Origin: a virus
DNA: 35,581 nt
Strand: one strand, 5' to 3'
Virus record (IMG/VR): IMGVR_UViG_3300031857_000649
Span: 1 to 35,581 of that record
In this document: piece after piece, positions 6,925 through 17,000 of the stretch
Layout: each line of letters begins with the position of its first letter
Numbering within the stretch: position 1 is the first letter of the stretch
Notes under the pieces: model-generated
Seen by the model: only the letters and a program-made list of their open reading frames with translations
The model's database searches: none
What the model was told of the DNA's origin: nothing
Program-made: the position numbers and the translations under genes

Positions 6925-8247
6925 TTAACAGAATTGTCCAGTAGTACCATTTACAGCACCAGTTCCACTATTTAAATTATATATACTAGTTATTGGACTT
7001 TGACCACTATCAATTTGCATTACATAATTATACCCCGTCAATGCAATGTTTTGAGGCATTCTATATAACACATATCCATCAGCATCTACTAAATTATCCG
7101 CATTGTTTTCAGCTCTTACACTTCTAGTTGTTAATACACTACATATACTATTCAGGTCATTTGAAATGGCCACTAAGAATGTATTTGTAGAAGGAGCCGG
7201 CGTAGGTGATGGTGTCGGTGATGGTGTCGGCGATGGAGTTGGAGCCACACAACTTAATGTTAGTTTAGAACTCAATCCAACATTACCCGCGCTATCTCTA
7301 ACTGCCACCCAATAATCTCCGTTTGCAACAGGGCCCCACGAATAATTTGGCTCACCGCCTATACTAATTCTTCCAGGTAAAGATCCATTTACTATCTGAA
7401 TAGCGTTTGATTCAGATGTACCTAAAGCAATAAATGACATATTTCCCGTACCTCCACTCCAAGTAGTTGTCCAATAGTTTGAACCACCAATACAATCAGG
7501 TTCCCCATTAATAACTGAAATTGCAGCGTATGTTGGAGCCGGCGTAGGAGATGGTGTTGGAGCCGGTGTAGGAGATGGTGTCGGTGATGGAGTAGGCGAA
7601 GGTGTCGGTGCAGGTGTTGGAGCTACACAAGCGAGAGTTAATTTTGTACTAATACCGATATTTCCAGCACTATCTTTAACAGCTACCCACCAATCACCAT
7701 TATCAACTGGCCCCCAAGCATAATTTGGTTCTCCACCTATATTAACTCTAGTTCCAGTTATACCATTCACTGCACTAATTGCGTTTGATTCAGAAGTTCC
7801 TATTGCTATCCAACTCATATTTCCAGTACCTCCACTCCAAGTAGTTGTCCAATAACTCTTTCCACCAAGACAAGTCACCGTTCCATTTGTCACAGTTATC
7901 GCTGCATAAGTTGGTGCAGGTGTAGGTGATGGTGTTGGACTCGGAGTTGGACTCGGAGTTGGACTCGGAGTTGGAGTTGGCGCAGGTGTGGGTGATGGCG
8001 TTGGGCTTGGAGTCGGACTCGGAGTAGGAGTTGGCGCAGGAGTCGGACTCGGAGTAGGACTTGGTGCTCCTGAATAATTATAAAAATCCGACATTACATC
8101 AGGAGTATCAAATTTTGCTAACCCAGTTGCTATTTTTGCTAATCTATTATATTCTCTTAATGACGTACCAGATGGAGATGCTGGAGTTAAACCCAACGCA
8201 TCTCGTATTTCAGACATTTTAATCGCTCCTGATGATGGTATCGGCAT
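6925..8247 (-). CDS. Mucin-like Pro/Thr/Ser-linker virion protein, probably fibre-associated
   Basis: A 440-residue protein. The N-terminus ([17 protein letters not shown] ... MSDFYNYSG) resembles heads of phage adhesin/structural proteins that open with an IPSSG-type segment. Then come three low-complexity linkers of PTPSP/PTPAP units at residues 61-113, 209-239 and 335-352. They separate two homologous beta-rich domains at 114-208 and 240-334 (roughly 70 of 96 positions identical). Each has two cysteines and the motifs [14 protein letters not shown] and GGEPNY.WGPV.NGD. A unique C-terminal domain ends in Cys. The ATG overlaps the fibre stop by one base (TAATG), so it is co-translated with the S74 fibre. 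The next gene is a prolyl hydroxylase-like enzyme, making these linkers the obvious candidate substrate. Its position in the particle is inferred. Confidence 0.78.
   Translation of the reverse strand: MPIPSSGAIKMSEIRDALGLTPASPSGTSLREYNRLAKIATGLAKFDTPDVMSDFYNYSGAPSPTPSPTPAPTPTPSPTPSPTPSPTPAPTPTPSPTPSPTPSPTPSPTPAPTYAAITVTNGTVTCLGGKSYWTTTWSGGTGNMSWIAIGTSESNAISAVNGITGTRVNIGGEPNYAWGPVDNGDWWVAVKDSAGNIGISTKLTLACVAPTPAPTPSPTPSPTPSPTPAPTPSPTPAPTYAAISVINGEPDCIGGSNYWTTTWSGGTGNMSFIALGTSESNAIQIVNGSLPGRISIGGEPNYSWGPVANGDYWVAVRDSAGNVGLSSKLTLSCVAPTPSPTPSPTPSPTPAPSTNTFLVAISNDLNSICSVLTTRSVRAENNADNLVDADGYVLYRMPQNIALTGYNYVMQIDSGQSPITSIYNLNSGTGAVNGTTGQFC
7192..7245 (-). repeat. Pro-Thr/Ser linker repeat, copy 3 (short)
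   Basis: Imperfect 12-base DNA repeats encoding PTPSP/PTPAP units at residues 335-352 of the virion protein. This is the shortest of three linkers (18 residues), between beta domain 2 and the C-terminal domain. Confidence 0.9.
7246..7908 (-). repeat. Duplicated 95-residue beta domain (two copies: 7624-7908 and 7246-7530)
   Basis: Two in-frame copies of a domain of about 285 bases, separated by linker 2. The proteins share [32 protein letters not shown] and SAGN with conserved cysteines, showing a tandem duplication followed by divergence. The fold looks Ig- or fibronectin-like, but I cannot name the family. Confidence 0.85.
7531..7623 (-). repeat. Pro-Thr/Ser linker repeat, copy 2
   Basis: Imperfect 12-base repeats encoding 31 residues (209-239) of alternating Pro with Thr, Ser or Ala. 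It joins the two homologous beta domains. Confidence 0.9.
7909..8067 (-). repeat. Pro-Thr/Ser linker repeat, copy 1 (long)
   Basis: The longest linker, 53 residues (61-113) with Pro at about every second position. Near-identical short units at the DNA level make it prone to slippage, so its length may vary between isolates or be mis-assembled. Confidence 0.9.
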
Positions 8248-11200
8248 TACCTATTCTTTTTTAATTCGTCTATTTCTTTTTTCAATTCTTTTATCCCTTC
8301 TAATAACAGCGGAACTATTTTTTCATATTGGATTGTCAAATAATTTTCCCCACTTATTGATTTTCCAGTCGACATATCTTTATCAAATGGCGCAGGTTTT
8401 ACAATATGAGGTAATACATCTCTAACTTCTTGTGCTATAAATCCAACTTGTTCCTCATCAGTTTCATTTCCAGTTTTTTTCTTAGCTTCATTTGTCCATT
8501 TAAAAAATACACCTCGTATATTTTCTATTTTTTCTAATGGACTATCTATAATTCTTATATCCTCTTTTAATCTCCTATCCGAAGTATTTGCAGTAACATC
8601 TCCTGTACAAGTTAATCCACCTCCAATACTTACGAAATCTGAGTTGTTAGCTCTTTGAACTTCTATAAATCTTGTACTACTAAATACAACCTGCATACCT
8701 CCAGCAGCTAATTCAGTTTTTGATACAGGAATCGCGGCTTCAATAGAACTTAAAGATGGACTGGTCATATTTAATGAAAAAAGAGCCGGTGGAGCTGCTA
8801 TTTGCATAACAGCTCCCGCATATATGCCAGTTAAAATTGGAGTTATAGTGTATGTACCTTGAGCCAAAACAAACGTAGTTGATAAAGTTTGGGAAGTATA
8901 TGTTTGACTTATAGTGTATGGCCCTATACCACCCCTAACCGTACTCCCATCATACGCAGTTGTAATATCTTGAGAAAGTCCACCAGGCCCAGTAACTCTA
9001 AATCCATAACTAAAACTAAATCTTTGGTATAATAAATTATTAGGAGGAACAACATCATCACCGGAAGCACCAAAGCTATTTCCAGTCGCCCCTCCTACAG
9101 TTGCATTTAATGCGCAAGTTTTACCTATTAATGCACTTCCTGCTCCTATTGAAAATGTTGAAGTATTTCCACTTAAAAATTCTGCCGATGAATAGTAGTA
9201 TTCAGTACCTGCTACCGCTGCATAGGTTTGATTTGATAAAGCCGTACTTTGATTTGCAGAAGTTGGAGATGGAGTAATAGTTGCAGCTGTTTTTGGAGAT
9301 AATGAAGTATTAGCGTTTATATCTACAACCAAACTACTTCCACTATAAAATTCCATTGAGGGAATTACTGCTGATAATTGAGCTTTTCTATTATTTGCAC
9401 TAGCGTATAGTGTTGGCCCAGTCAAAACCCAATTTCCAATATAACCATCTGTTGCCGCAATAGAACCACTAAAATATCCACTCGCTGCCACTAACTCACC
9501 GGTAAAAGTTCCGCCTACCGCACTTAATCTACCTTTAAATTCCGCATCACCACTAGAACTTATAAAAAAGTTTTTAGTATGAATACTTCCACTATCTAAG
9601 TTTATTAAAGTCCCCGCATTTACATATTTTCCATTAGCGTAATTAAATCCAGCTGGTAAAGATATATTCGTTGAAGTAATCCTTCCAGTTGATATATTAC
9701 TACCATTAATCAATGTTGTACCAGCTACCCCAAAAGTAAGAGCATTAGAACCATCACTTACCCCATTCGCTCCTGTAAATGATACTAACCCACTAAAACC
9801 AATTGCTTGAGTTGAGTTACCAAAAGTTACATTACCAACTCCAGATCCAGGAGATGTTTCAACAGCGGTAAAAAATGAATACCAATATTTGTTAGTATTA
9901 CCACTCGCGTAAGTAGGTGCACCTGTCCCCCAATTCGCAGTTAATCCACTAAATGTTCCATTACTAAATGTATATGATGTTGCGGTTGGGTTAGATGGAG
10001 CGGATGTTGATGTTAATTGATAATGCACCATTCCCGTAGCAGTTCTCAATCCATTTGTTCCATTTGTACCAGGATCTCCCTGCGAACCACTAGCTCCCGC
10101 CAATGCTTTAACAGCCGATACATTAATTGTTTTACTGGTTATCGTTCCTTCAGTATCAGTATAATTTATTCCTATACTCGCAGATGCAGCCGGTACACCA
10201 TTCGGTATTGTACCTAATGTTAATGTCTTTGTTGAAATACTTCCACCGGTAAAATTACTCAGCAATATGGATGCCGAATTAAATACTGATGTAGTTCCTT
10301 CTAATGCATCTAAGGCAACTGTATTAAGATTTCCTGTTTGGACACTTGCAGATGTTGCTGCAACAGTTTGTGTTTGAGGAGTTGCAGTAAGGATAACAGA
10401 TGGTGCGGCCTTTTTAACTTTTGTAAGTGAAACTCCTCCATATACTATTCTACTACTTCCTTCACTATCAGTTACTGAACCAGTCACAAATAATTCTACC
10501 GAGTTTGTTCCACTCGCCATTGAAGGATATGATAATAAAGTTGCACTTTTTGTAATAGTAGTAAAAGCAGAACTACTATTAATTGTTGGGGCAGCTGATA
10601 ATGTTAAGTTAGAAGTTGAACCATTATATATTTCTCTTACTGAAAGCGTTGAGTCACTAAACGAAGTTAATTGTACTCCAGTTGATTTTGCATCAGCTGA
10701 TTGATTATTATTGCTTATTACAAATTCCAAAACGGGTGCCGCTTTTTTTAATTTTGTTAAAGATACATTTCCAAAAACAGTTCTACTAACTCCCTCTGAA
10801 TCAACTACTGATCCCGTAACTGATAATTCAACTGAATCAGTCCCACTTGCCATTGTTGGATAGGTAAGTAAAGTTGCGGTTTTAGTTATAGTAGTAAAAG
10901 CAGAACTACTATTGATTGTTGGAGCTCCCGCTAAATTTAAAAAAGTAGCACTTCCATTATATTGTTCTTTTACTACCAAAGAAGAATTTGCAAATGCACC
11001 AATTTGTTCACCGGTCGATTTTGCATCAGTTGATTGATTATTATTTCCGATTATAAATTCTAATACCGGAGCAGCTTTTTTTGCCTTAGTATATGTTACA
11101 AATTTTCTAAAATCAGCAGTTGTAGAATTATCACCCGCTTTATATCGTATTGCCAATTCCAATGAACCAGAATCAGCGGTGTTTGGAAATCCACTTATAG

Positions 11201-13817
11201 AATAACTCGCCGATGTTGATGAGATTGCATTTGCAGTAACTCCACTAGCAGTTTGGCTTAGTATTGTAAATCTATTAGCTCCTAATTGGGCACTAGCAGT
11301 ATATGCAATAGATGCAGAATTAATTGTCATTATTACACTACCACTACCTAATGCTAAATCTGAGGTTTGAATTATATCTCCAGTTGATTTTGCAGGAAAG
11401 GTTGATGATTCATTTGTTAATACAACCGATATACCATCAAAATTTAGTACGGGTGTAATTTTAACTGAATCAGAATAAGTATTTAAGAATTCATCCGAAC
11501 CAGTAAACGCATAAATCCTTTCACCTAATGAGTGTGAATATGCACTTCCATTTAATCTAAATGTAGTTACACCATTTACATCAGAAGATAATAAAGTAAG
11601 TGCAGGAACTCCAGATCCAGAATTTACGGTTAAAGAACCGGAAACTAAATTTTGCTTTCTTACATCTATAAGAATAATTTGACCAGATGGTTTTAATCCT
11701 GGCCCAGTTGGTTCATAAATAAATTGGTTTGTATTTGCAGAAACAGTCAAGATTCTTGCATCATCTCCATTTACACCACTTGCTCCTGCTACTAATCTAT
11801 TAATTGTAAATCTTTTAATAAATGGCTGAACCGATTCAACTTCCGTTAATGTATATGTTATTCTATCAACTAATGAAGATGTATGAAGCGAGCCTGTAAA
11901 ACTTGCAATACTTAAAGATGCGGACAAACTATATATATCTTCGTTATAATTTGATAATGCACCTGGATAAGAGTATCCTGCATTTGAATATGTTGCTGCA
12001 GGTATTTCGATTCCTCCGGTATCAAATGCCTGTGATGTAATTAAGAGATTTCCTAATATTCGGTTTTTAGTTCCGGTAATATTAATTGTTTGATCTATGG
12101 GAGAACCTTCTAGTGATGATGAAAAATTAAAAAATTGTTTATCGGTGTCGATTATTATATTTTTATCAATTAATCCAATATTACCACTTTGAAATGTTTT
12201 TGCACTTGTTACCGTAATTGGAACATAATTGTTATTAATATCGAAAAACTCAAATTTAAAATCAAAAGTTTCCCTTTCTAAATCTCTATCAATAGGAATT
12301 ATAAAATTGAATTCATCAGGTGAAAACCCTAATTCATGCGCAGCTTTTAAACTAACACTTCCAACATGCCAATATGAATTAGAAGTTGTATTAGATGATT
12401 CAAAATTTATTGCCCAATTATCAGTTATAGGGGGTACAAAATTATATACTCTTTTATTTGCACTTCTAAATTCATTTGAACCAGTTAAGACTGCTAAACT
12501 TTGTGTTAGATAATAATTTGAAATACCACTTCCACTTCGTAGAGTACTTGTTAGGTAAACATTTAATTTATCATTTGGATTATTTGAAGAAGTATCGTAA
12601 TAGTTGTAAAACTCTAATGCATACTCACTACCACTTTCTAATCTAATATCATCTCCTAAATTAGTTGATAATCTATTATTTCTAAGTTTTACTGCTCTAT
12701 AAATTTTTGAAGAATCTAATATATCCCCCGCATTACTTTGTGTAGTCCAAAATGAATTCCAACTTTGACCGTTTTCATAAGATGCACTAAAATGACCAAC
12801 ATCAATCGCTGAACCAGAAACTATTGCAGTGAGTATTTCAGATGATTCAACTCTAGTATCCTGAATTACTTCATAGTCAACATTCGATGCTCTTGATTTT
12901 TTAAATACTTTTATTCTCTCTACATCTCCTACAAAAGTTTGGAGTTGATTAATTTCAAATCTACCAAACGAACCTAATATTGATGATGCAACTGGATTCT
13001 GATTATACTGATATGATAATGAATAATTTTTACCACTAAAATTCGAAACCAATCCATCTGATGAAGTAAATGGTGTTGCTACAACAACTGAGCTACTATT
13101 AAGATATTCAACTATTTCCGCGTTTTGAATTCCTGTTCCTGTTACTGAAATAAAATTTCCACCATCAAAAAATCCACCACTTTGTTTTTGTACTAAGTAT
13201 CTTATACCACCCCTATATCCTCTTAAAGTAGTTCCTTCTGTTGGAGTTAAAGCAATACCTCTTACTAATCCATCTGTTTGAGTTGCATTTACTAAATTTC
13301 TAGAATAAAAACTTTCATTTAATTCTTCAATAATTACCTCAGGTCTTCTTACAAACCTAACTCTAGTTTCGTTGGGGATATTTTTATTAATTTTAATATC
13401 TCTCTCCCATTTAACGTTATAAATTCCAGCCCAATCTTCAGGTATAGGTTGTGGAAATCCATTTTCATCTAACCACGTATCTAATTCCCCTAAAATTGTA
13501 ATTTTACCAATTCCAATTGGAGTATCTTCGTAAACATATACACCAATTAATTTGGATAACCCTTCATAATATTCTGGAATACCTTCACCTGGTTCAACAA
13601 ATAATGGATTACCTTCGGTATCTAATACTTCAATTTTAATTTCAGTAGATGGTTTAAGAAATGTAGAACCCTCTATTAAAAAACCATTTTTACCCGCAGT
13701 AAATAAATCTCCTAATTCGGAAATTTTAAAATACTGAGAAAGGGGATTATTATCAACTATAAAAGTTTGAAAGTTTGATAAATTAAGTAGTGGGGAAGTT
13801 TTTTTTATTCTAGACAT
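8247..13817 (-). CDS. Giant tail fibre/adhesin with C-terminal S74 intramolecular chaperone
   Basis: An 1856-residue virion fibre, from the ATG at 13817. A TTG at 13835 would add six residues but lies inside a likely promoter element, so ATG is preferred. The C-terminal 111 residues are a peptidase S74 chaperone. It begins SDRRLKEDI, with the Ser (codon at 8582) and the Lys five residues on forming the self-cleavage dyad. It continues with [13 protein letters not shown] and a terminal Lys/Glu coiled coil. This domain trimerises the fibre and is then cut off. The middle holds about four Ig-like repeats of roughly 110 residues (joints [16 protein letters not shown]) and an 18-residue collagen-like run. 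Before S74 come beta-helix-like repeats ([21 protein letters not shown]). The N-terminal third is Ser/Thr-rich beta sequence, presumably the tail-attachment end. Confidence 0.88.
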   Translation of the reverse strand: MSRIKKTSPLLNLSNFQTFIVDNNPLSQYFKISELGDLFTAGKNGFLIEGSTFLKPSTEIKIEVLDTEGNPLFVEPGEGIPEYYEGLSKLIGVYVYEDTPIGIGKITILGELDTWLDENGFPQPIPEDWAGIYNVKWERDIKINKNIPNETRVRFVRRPEVIIEELNESFYSRNLVNATQTDGLVRGIALTPTEGTTLRGYRGGIRYLVQKQSGGFFDGGNFISVTGTGIQNAEIVEYLNSSSVVVATPFTSSDGLVSNFSGKNYSLSYQYNQNPVASSILGSFGRFEINQLQTFVGDVERIKVFKKSRASNVDYEVIQDTRVESSEILTAIVSGSAIDVGHFSASYENGQSWNSFWTTQSNAGDILDSSKIYRAVKLRNNRLSTNLGDDIRLESGSEYALEFYNYYDTSSNNPNDKLNVYLTSTLRSGSGISNYYLTQSLAVLTGSNEFRSANKRVYNFVPPITDNWAINFESSNTTSNSYWHVGSVSLKAAHELGFSPDEFNFIIPIDRDLERETFDFKFEFFDINNNYVPITVTSAKTFQSGNIGLIDKNIIIDTDKQFFNFSSSLEGSPIDQTINITGTKNRILGNLLITSQAFDTGGIEIPAATYSNAGYSYPGALSNYNEDIYSLSASLSIASFTGSLHTSSLVDRITYTLTEVESVQPFIKRFTINRLVAGASGVNGDDARILTVSANTNQFIYEPTGPGLKPSGQIILIDVRKQNLVSGSLTVNSGSGVPALTLLSSDVNGVTTFRLNGSAYSHSLGERIYAFTGSDEFLNTYSDSVKITPVLNFDGISVVLTNESSTFPAKSTGDIIQTSDLALGSGSVIMTINSASIAYTASAQLGANRFTILSQTASGVTANAISSTSASYSISGFPNTADSGSLELAIRYKAGDNSTTADFRKFVTYTKAKKAAPVLEFIIGNNNQSTDAKSTGEQIGAFANSSLVVKEQYNGSATFLNLAGAPTINSSSAFTTITKTATLLTYPTMASGTDSVELSVTGSVVDSEGVSRTVFGNVSLTKLKKAAPVLEFVISNNNQSADAKSTGVQLTSFSDSTLSVREIYNGSTSNLTLSAAPTINSSSAFTTITKSATLLSYPSMASGTNSVELFVTGSVTDSEGSSRIVYGGVSLTKVKKAAPSVILTATPQTQTVAATSASVQTGNLNTVALDALEGTTSVFNSASILLSNFTGGSISTKTLTLGTIPNGVPAASASIGINYTDTEGTITSKTINVSAVKALAGASGSQGDPGTNGTNGLRTATGMVHYQLTSTSAPSNPTATSYTFSNGTFSGLTANWGTGAPTYASGNTNKYWYSFFTAVETSPGSGVGNVTFGNSTQAIGFSGLVSFTGANGVSDGSNALTFGVAGTTLINGSNISTGRITSTNISLPAGFNYANGKYVNAGTLINLDSGSIHTKNFFISSSGDAEFKGRLSAVGGTFTGELVAASGYFSGSIAATDGYIGNWVLTGPTLYASANNRKAQLSAVIPSMEFYSGSSLVVDINANTSLSPKTAATITPSPTSANQSTALSNQTYAAVAGTEYYYSSAEFLSGNTSTFSIGAGSALIGKTCALNATVGGATGNSFGASGDDVVPPNNLLYQRFSFSYGFRVTGPGGLSQDITTAYDGSTVRGGIGPYTISQTYTSQTLSTTFVLAQGTYTITPILTGIYAGAVMQIAAPPALFSLNMTSPSLSSIEAAIPVSKTELAAGGMQVVFSSTRFIEVQRANNSDFVSIGGGLTCTGDVTANTSDRRLKEDIRIIDSPLEKIENIRGVFFKWTNEAKKKTGNETDEEQVGFIAQEVRDVLPHIVKPAPFDKDMSTGKSISGENYLTIQYEKIVPLLLEGIKELKKEIDELKKNR
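8250..8582 (-). other. Peptidase S74 chaperone domain and predicted self-cleavage site
   Basis: The domain starts at the Ser codon 8582-8580. Known S74 domains cut just before this Ser using a Lys five residues downstream, and both are present here (S-D-R-R-L-K). The released piece would be about 111 residues. Confidence 0.85.
10044..10097 (-). other. Collagen-like Gly-X-Y segment of the fibre
   Basis: Six consecutive Gly-X-Y triplets: [18 protein letters not shown]. The GDP triplet has proline in the Y position, the site collagen prolyl 4-hydroxylases modify. Short collagen segments are common trimeric joints in phage fibres. Confidence 0.8.
10395..11094 (-). repeat. Tandem Ig-like repeats of about 110 residues in the fibre
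   Basis: Boundaries coding KKAAPVLEF or KKAAPSV recur at about 11.06-11.09, 10.73-10.76 and 10.40-10.43 kb, a spacing of about 331-333 bases. Shared cores are [21 protein letters not shown] and MASGT.SVEL. A more diverged copy ([10 protein letters not shown]) precedes them and another (KKAAPSV onward) follows. Confidence 0.8.
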
Positions 13818-13832
13818 TTCTAAATTCTTATT

Positions 13833-13840
13833 CAAAAATA
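13833..13840 (-). promoter_or_regulatory. Possible -7 element (TATTTTTG) for the fibre operon
   Basis: On the minus strand TATTTTTG fits the Bacteroidota -7 consensus TAnnTTTG, 15 bases before the fibre ATG. No TTTG is found at the matching -33 distance, so the call is tentative. It explains the TTG otherwise readable as a start codon. Confidence 0.35.
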
Positions 13841-13847
13841 AATATCT

Positions 13848-13867
13848 CTTATATGTATTTATATAAG
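13848..13867. promoter_or_regulatory. Perfect 7-bp inverted repeat, candidate operator
   Basis: CTTATAT, six spacer bases, then ATATAAG. It lies in the 73-base divergent region between the fibre ATG (minus) and the ribbon-helix-helix gene (plus). Such proteins bind inverted repeats as paired dimers, so autoregulation and control of the fibre operon are plausible. An overlapping TATAAATA (minus strand, 13863-13856) also matches the T4 late promoter octamer. In AT-rich DNA, chance is possible. Confidence 0.45.
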
Positions 13868-13890
13868 TAAAAACTAAAGAAATCTAAAGA

Positions 13891-14076
13891 ATGATAAAGA
13901 AATCAGAACAATATGCTATGTTACAACTCCCAAAAGAGGTTCATACTGCATTAAAAGAGTATTGTGATGAGAGAGGTTACAAAATGAGTAGGTTCGTATC
14001 TAATCTAATTAAAGAAAAAATACGAACCACTTCAAAAGTTAGAAATATACTACCGGCGGAAAGAGTTAAAACTTAA
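13891..14076 (+). CDS. Small ribbon-helix-helix (Arc/CopG-like) DNA-binding protein
   Basis: A 61-residue basic protein, the only plus-strand gene. YAMLQLPKEVHTALKEYCDERG, read in pieces, is a beta strand (AMLQL), the turn PKEV, helix A (HTALKEYCDERG), then MSRFVSNLIKEKI as helix B, the ribbon-helix-helix layout. A basic tail (KVRNILPAERVKT) follows. It is transcribed away from the fibre gene, with a perfect inverted repeat between them, and its 3' end overlaps the gp47-gp46 stop by 11 bases in convergent orientation. I infer a transcriptional regulator of the divergent promoters. An alternative is a small structural or antitoxin-like protein; no toxin partner is adjacent. The leader contains CTAAAGA twice just before the ATG. 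Confidence 0.72.
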   Translation: MIKKSEQYAMLQLPKEVHTALKEYCDERGYKMSRFVSNLIKEKIRTTSKVRNILPAERVKT

Positions 14077-17000
14077 CAGAACTAAATCCGTTATCTTTCT
14101 TAATTTCTAAAAGAGTATCCACCACATCTCTCATAGAATCAATATGTGAAATTACAATCACAAATTCAAATTGAGTTTTTAGATAAGCAAAAGCCATAAA
14201 TAGTGATTGTAAATTCTCACTATCCAATGTACCGAATCCCTCATCAATTACTAAGAAGTTTGGACGTGGTAGGTTACAAATATTGATTAATGCAACCCTT
14301 ATAGCCAATCCACTAATAAACTTCTCCATACCACTACACATCTCCAAAGGCCACTTCCTACTATCTCCATAATTGATATAAGCATTTACATTCTTACCAT
14401 CCATTTGTAAGTTCATACTGAACTCTACTATTTGACCTAAAATGTTATTAATCTCACCTTCAATAGATGGGAGTGTTTTAGAAATCAACTCATAAGAAAT
14501 ACCATCTCTTTTTACCGCATCTAAATAGTATTCGTATAATTTATTGGTTTCCTCTAATTCTTTAATCTTAGCGATATTATCTTCAATCGTTGTCTTCTCC
14601 TGTCTAGCTTTTGAAATAGTAGTATTGATATCTAATATTTCATCTCCCTTTCTTTTCAACTCTTTCTTAATACCCTCTACTATTTGTTTAGTATCAGCAA
14701 TATTCTTACGAAGTTGTTTATTTGTTTCAATTTGCTCTTTATTCTTATGATACTCCTCAATGTTAGCAGTTGATAGTTTAATACCATCTTCACAATCCCT
14801 AATATCCAATTTAGTTTTAGATATTTGTTCTTTAATTCTACTAACTAATGTTTTGGAATCATTTATTTCTTTATTTTTCGTTTGGTATGATTTATATGCT
14901 TCTTCTATACCATCCAATATTTGTAATGTTTGGAGAATACCACTTACATCATTCATTGCCTCTTCTACAATTAATTCTAATTGAGGTAATGAATTCTTAG
15001 CATTCATTGCATCTTTTACGAATGCATTATCACAACAAAATTCACAATTAGGATCATATTTGTGATTTTCTAAATGTTGAATTTTTTCATTTGCACTATT
15101 CAAATAAATTTTAGCATTTGAGTGAACCTTCTCAGCTTCTATCAAATCGGATTTCTTAGATTTATAATCCGAATAAGCGGTTTCAATATCTATAACGTCG
15201 TCTCCAATAGTAAATTTAGATAAAATCTTTTCTTGTTCTATCAATTCTAATACTATACCTTCCGCTTGAGTAAGTTGGGTTTCCATCTTTTCCAACTTAG
15301 TGGTATGAGATGCCAACGATGAAGTGAATAAGTTTAATTTTTTAGTTTCTTCATCTAAATCTAATGTAAGAGTTGTTTGTATAATTTGAGATTCTAAATT
15401 AGATAATTTTTTTTCTATTTCAGTTTTATCAGATTCTAAATCTTCTTTCTCTTCAACTAATAAATCGAATTTATTTTCTCCTTGTGATATAGTACTTTCT
15501 AATTCTGCTAATCTTTGTGAAAAATCATCTTTCTTAAAGTTCTTTAATAATATGGATGCCTCTTTGTTATCTTCGTTTACTACATCAAATAACTTATCAA
15601 ATACATTTACACCAATATATTGAGCAAGAATATCTTTTCTTTCTGATTGCGATTTATCAATGAATAATGCATTATTACCCTGCAATGATAAAGACGTCAT
15701 TACAAAGTCTTCATAAGTACCTAAGTATTTGCGAATGATATCATTTGTATCTCTTCTCTCCTCACCATTTAAAGATTCTTCTACACCATCCACTATTCTA
15801 TAAAAGTTTACATTTACCTTTACATTACCACCCTTTGTAGTATGAGCTTCTCTTTCAATAAAATAATCCACTGCATCAATTTCAAAATTGAATTTACAAC
15901 TGAATGTATCTTTTTGATTATTCATAATGTGAGTAGCCTTAAATGCTCTACTACACTTATCAAAAATGCAAAATGAAAGTGAATCAAATAGAGATGATTT
16001 ACCCTGAGTGTTTGGTGCGAATAATCCTATGATACCCCTTGCGTTTTCAAAATTTATTTTATTACCTTCACCATAAGAAAACATATTACTGAATTCAAAT
16101 GATTTGGGAATCCAAAGGATATTATCGGTATCCTCATGTGTAATTTTAAGATTTACCTTATTGTTTATTTCAACAATCTTATCCAATGTTTGATCATCTA
16201 ATAAAAACTGCCTTTCCAAATATTCTCTAATCAATCCATTCTGAACATTTGGGTCTTTAACATTACCCGCTAAGTTTCTAGCGTTTCGGTTCTTTGATTT
16301 AAGTGAATTAAGAGTATCCTGTTTGGTAATTGTAATTTCGTTTACCTTAAACATTTGTTGTAATTCAGCTGATACTAATTTAATATCACTTACTTCAGTA
16401 TCAGAGAAACGAACTCTTAATCTAGGTTGTTTAGGTAATTTAGTTCCAATTTCATCTTTAACCCATTGTGGAATCACTCCATTTACAACATCAATAGTTA
16501 GATATCCATAATCATTATGAATGTTAAATTCTTCAAATGTTTCGGTTTCTACATTCCAAAGAAGATAACCATGATTCTCTAAGTATTCTCCGTGATTTTG
16601 TTGGACAGTTGAACCGGCATAAACTACTATCGGTTTCCCATTTGCTTTATCTCTTTGTTGAACAACTTGTCTTTTGTGAATATCTCCCATTAACACCATA
16701 TCAAACCCATCAAACATATCGGGTGTGAAATTGTGAGAAGATACCACATAACCAATATCAGTTTTTGCCGCATCAACAGGCCCGTGAAAGAAACAAATTT
16801 TCTTATTACCATTTACATCTTTACCTTTAGGCCAATTTTCTTTTTTATCTAAAATTGAGTAAACAGTAAAAGTTATATCATCGGTGATTTGATATACACC
16901 GGTATCTCTTAAATAAACTAAATTTGGAAGTGAAAGATTATCACATATAGGAGTAAGAACATCTAAACGGTCTTTATTGTTTAGGTTACAATCGTGATTT

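Noticed and set aside
7103-7315. Plus-strand Gly-Val-Gly-Asp repeat ORF opposite the Pro-rich gene
   Set aside because: It is the antisense shadow of the PTPSP repeat; the minus frame is coupled to its neighbours and has a coherent domain layout.
7909-8067. CRISPR-like short repeat array
   Set aside because: Units are contiguous, 12 bases, coding in frame, without unique spacers; it is a protein linker repeat.
13833-13835. TTG start codon for the giant fibre (six extra residues)
   Set aside because: The TTG belongs to a TATTTTTG promoter-like element; ATG at 13817 gives a normal start.
14026-14066. Hairpin between the convergent gene ends acting as a bidirectional terminator
   Set aside because: Only a very short A/T stem (ACTT/AAGT) is visible and both sides are coding.
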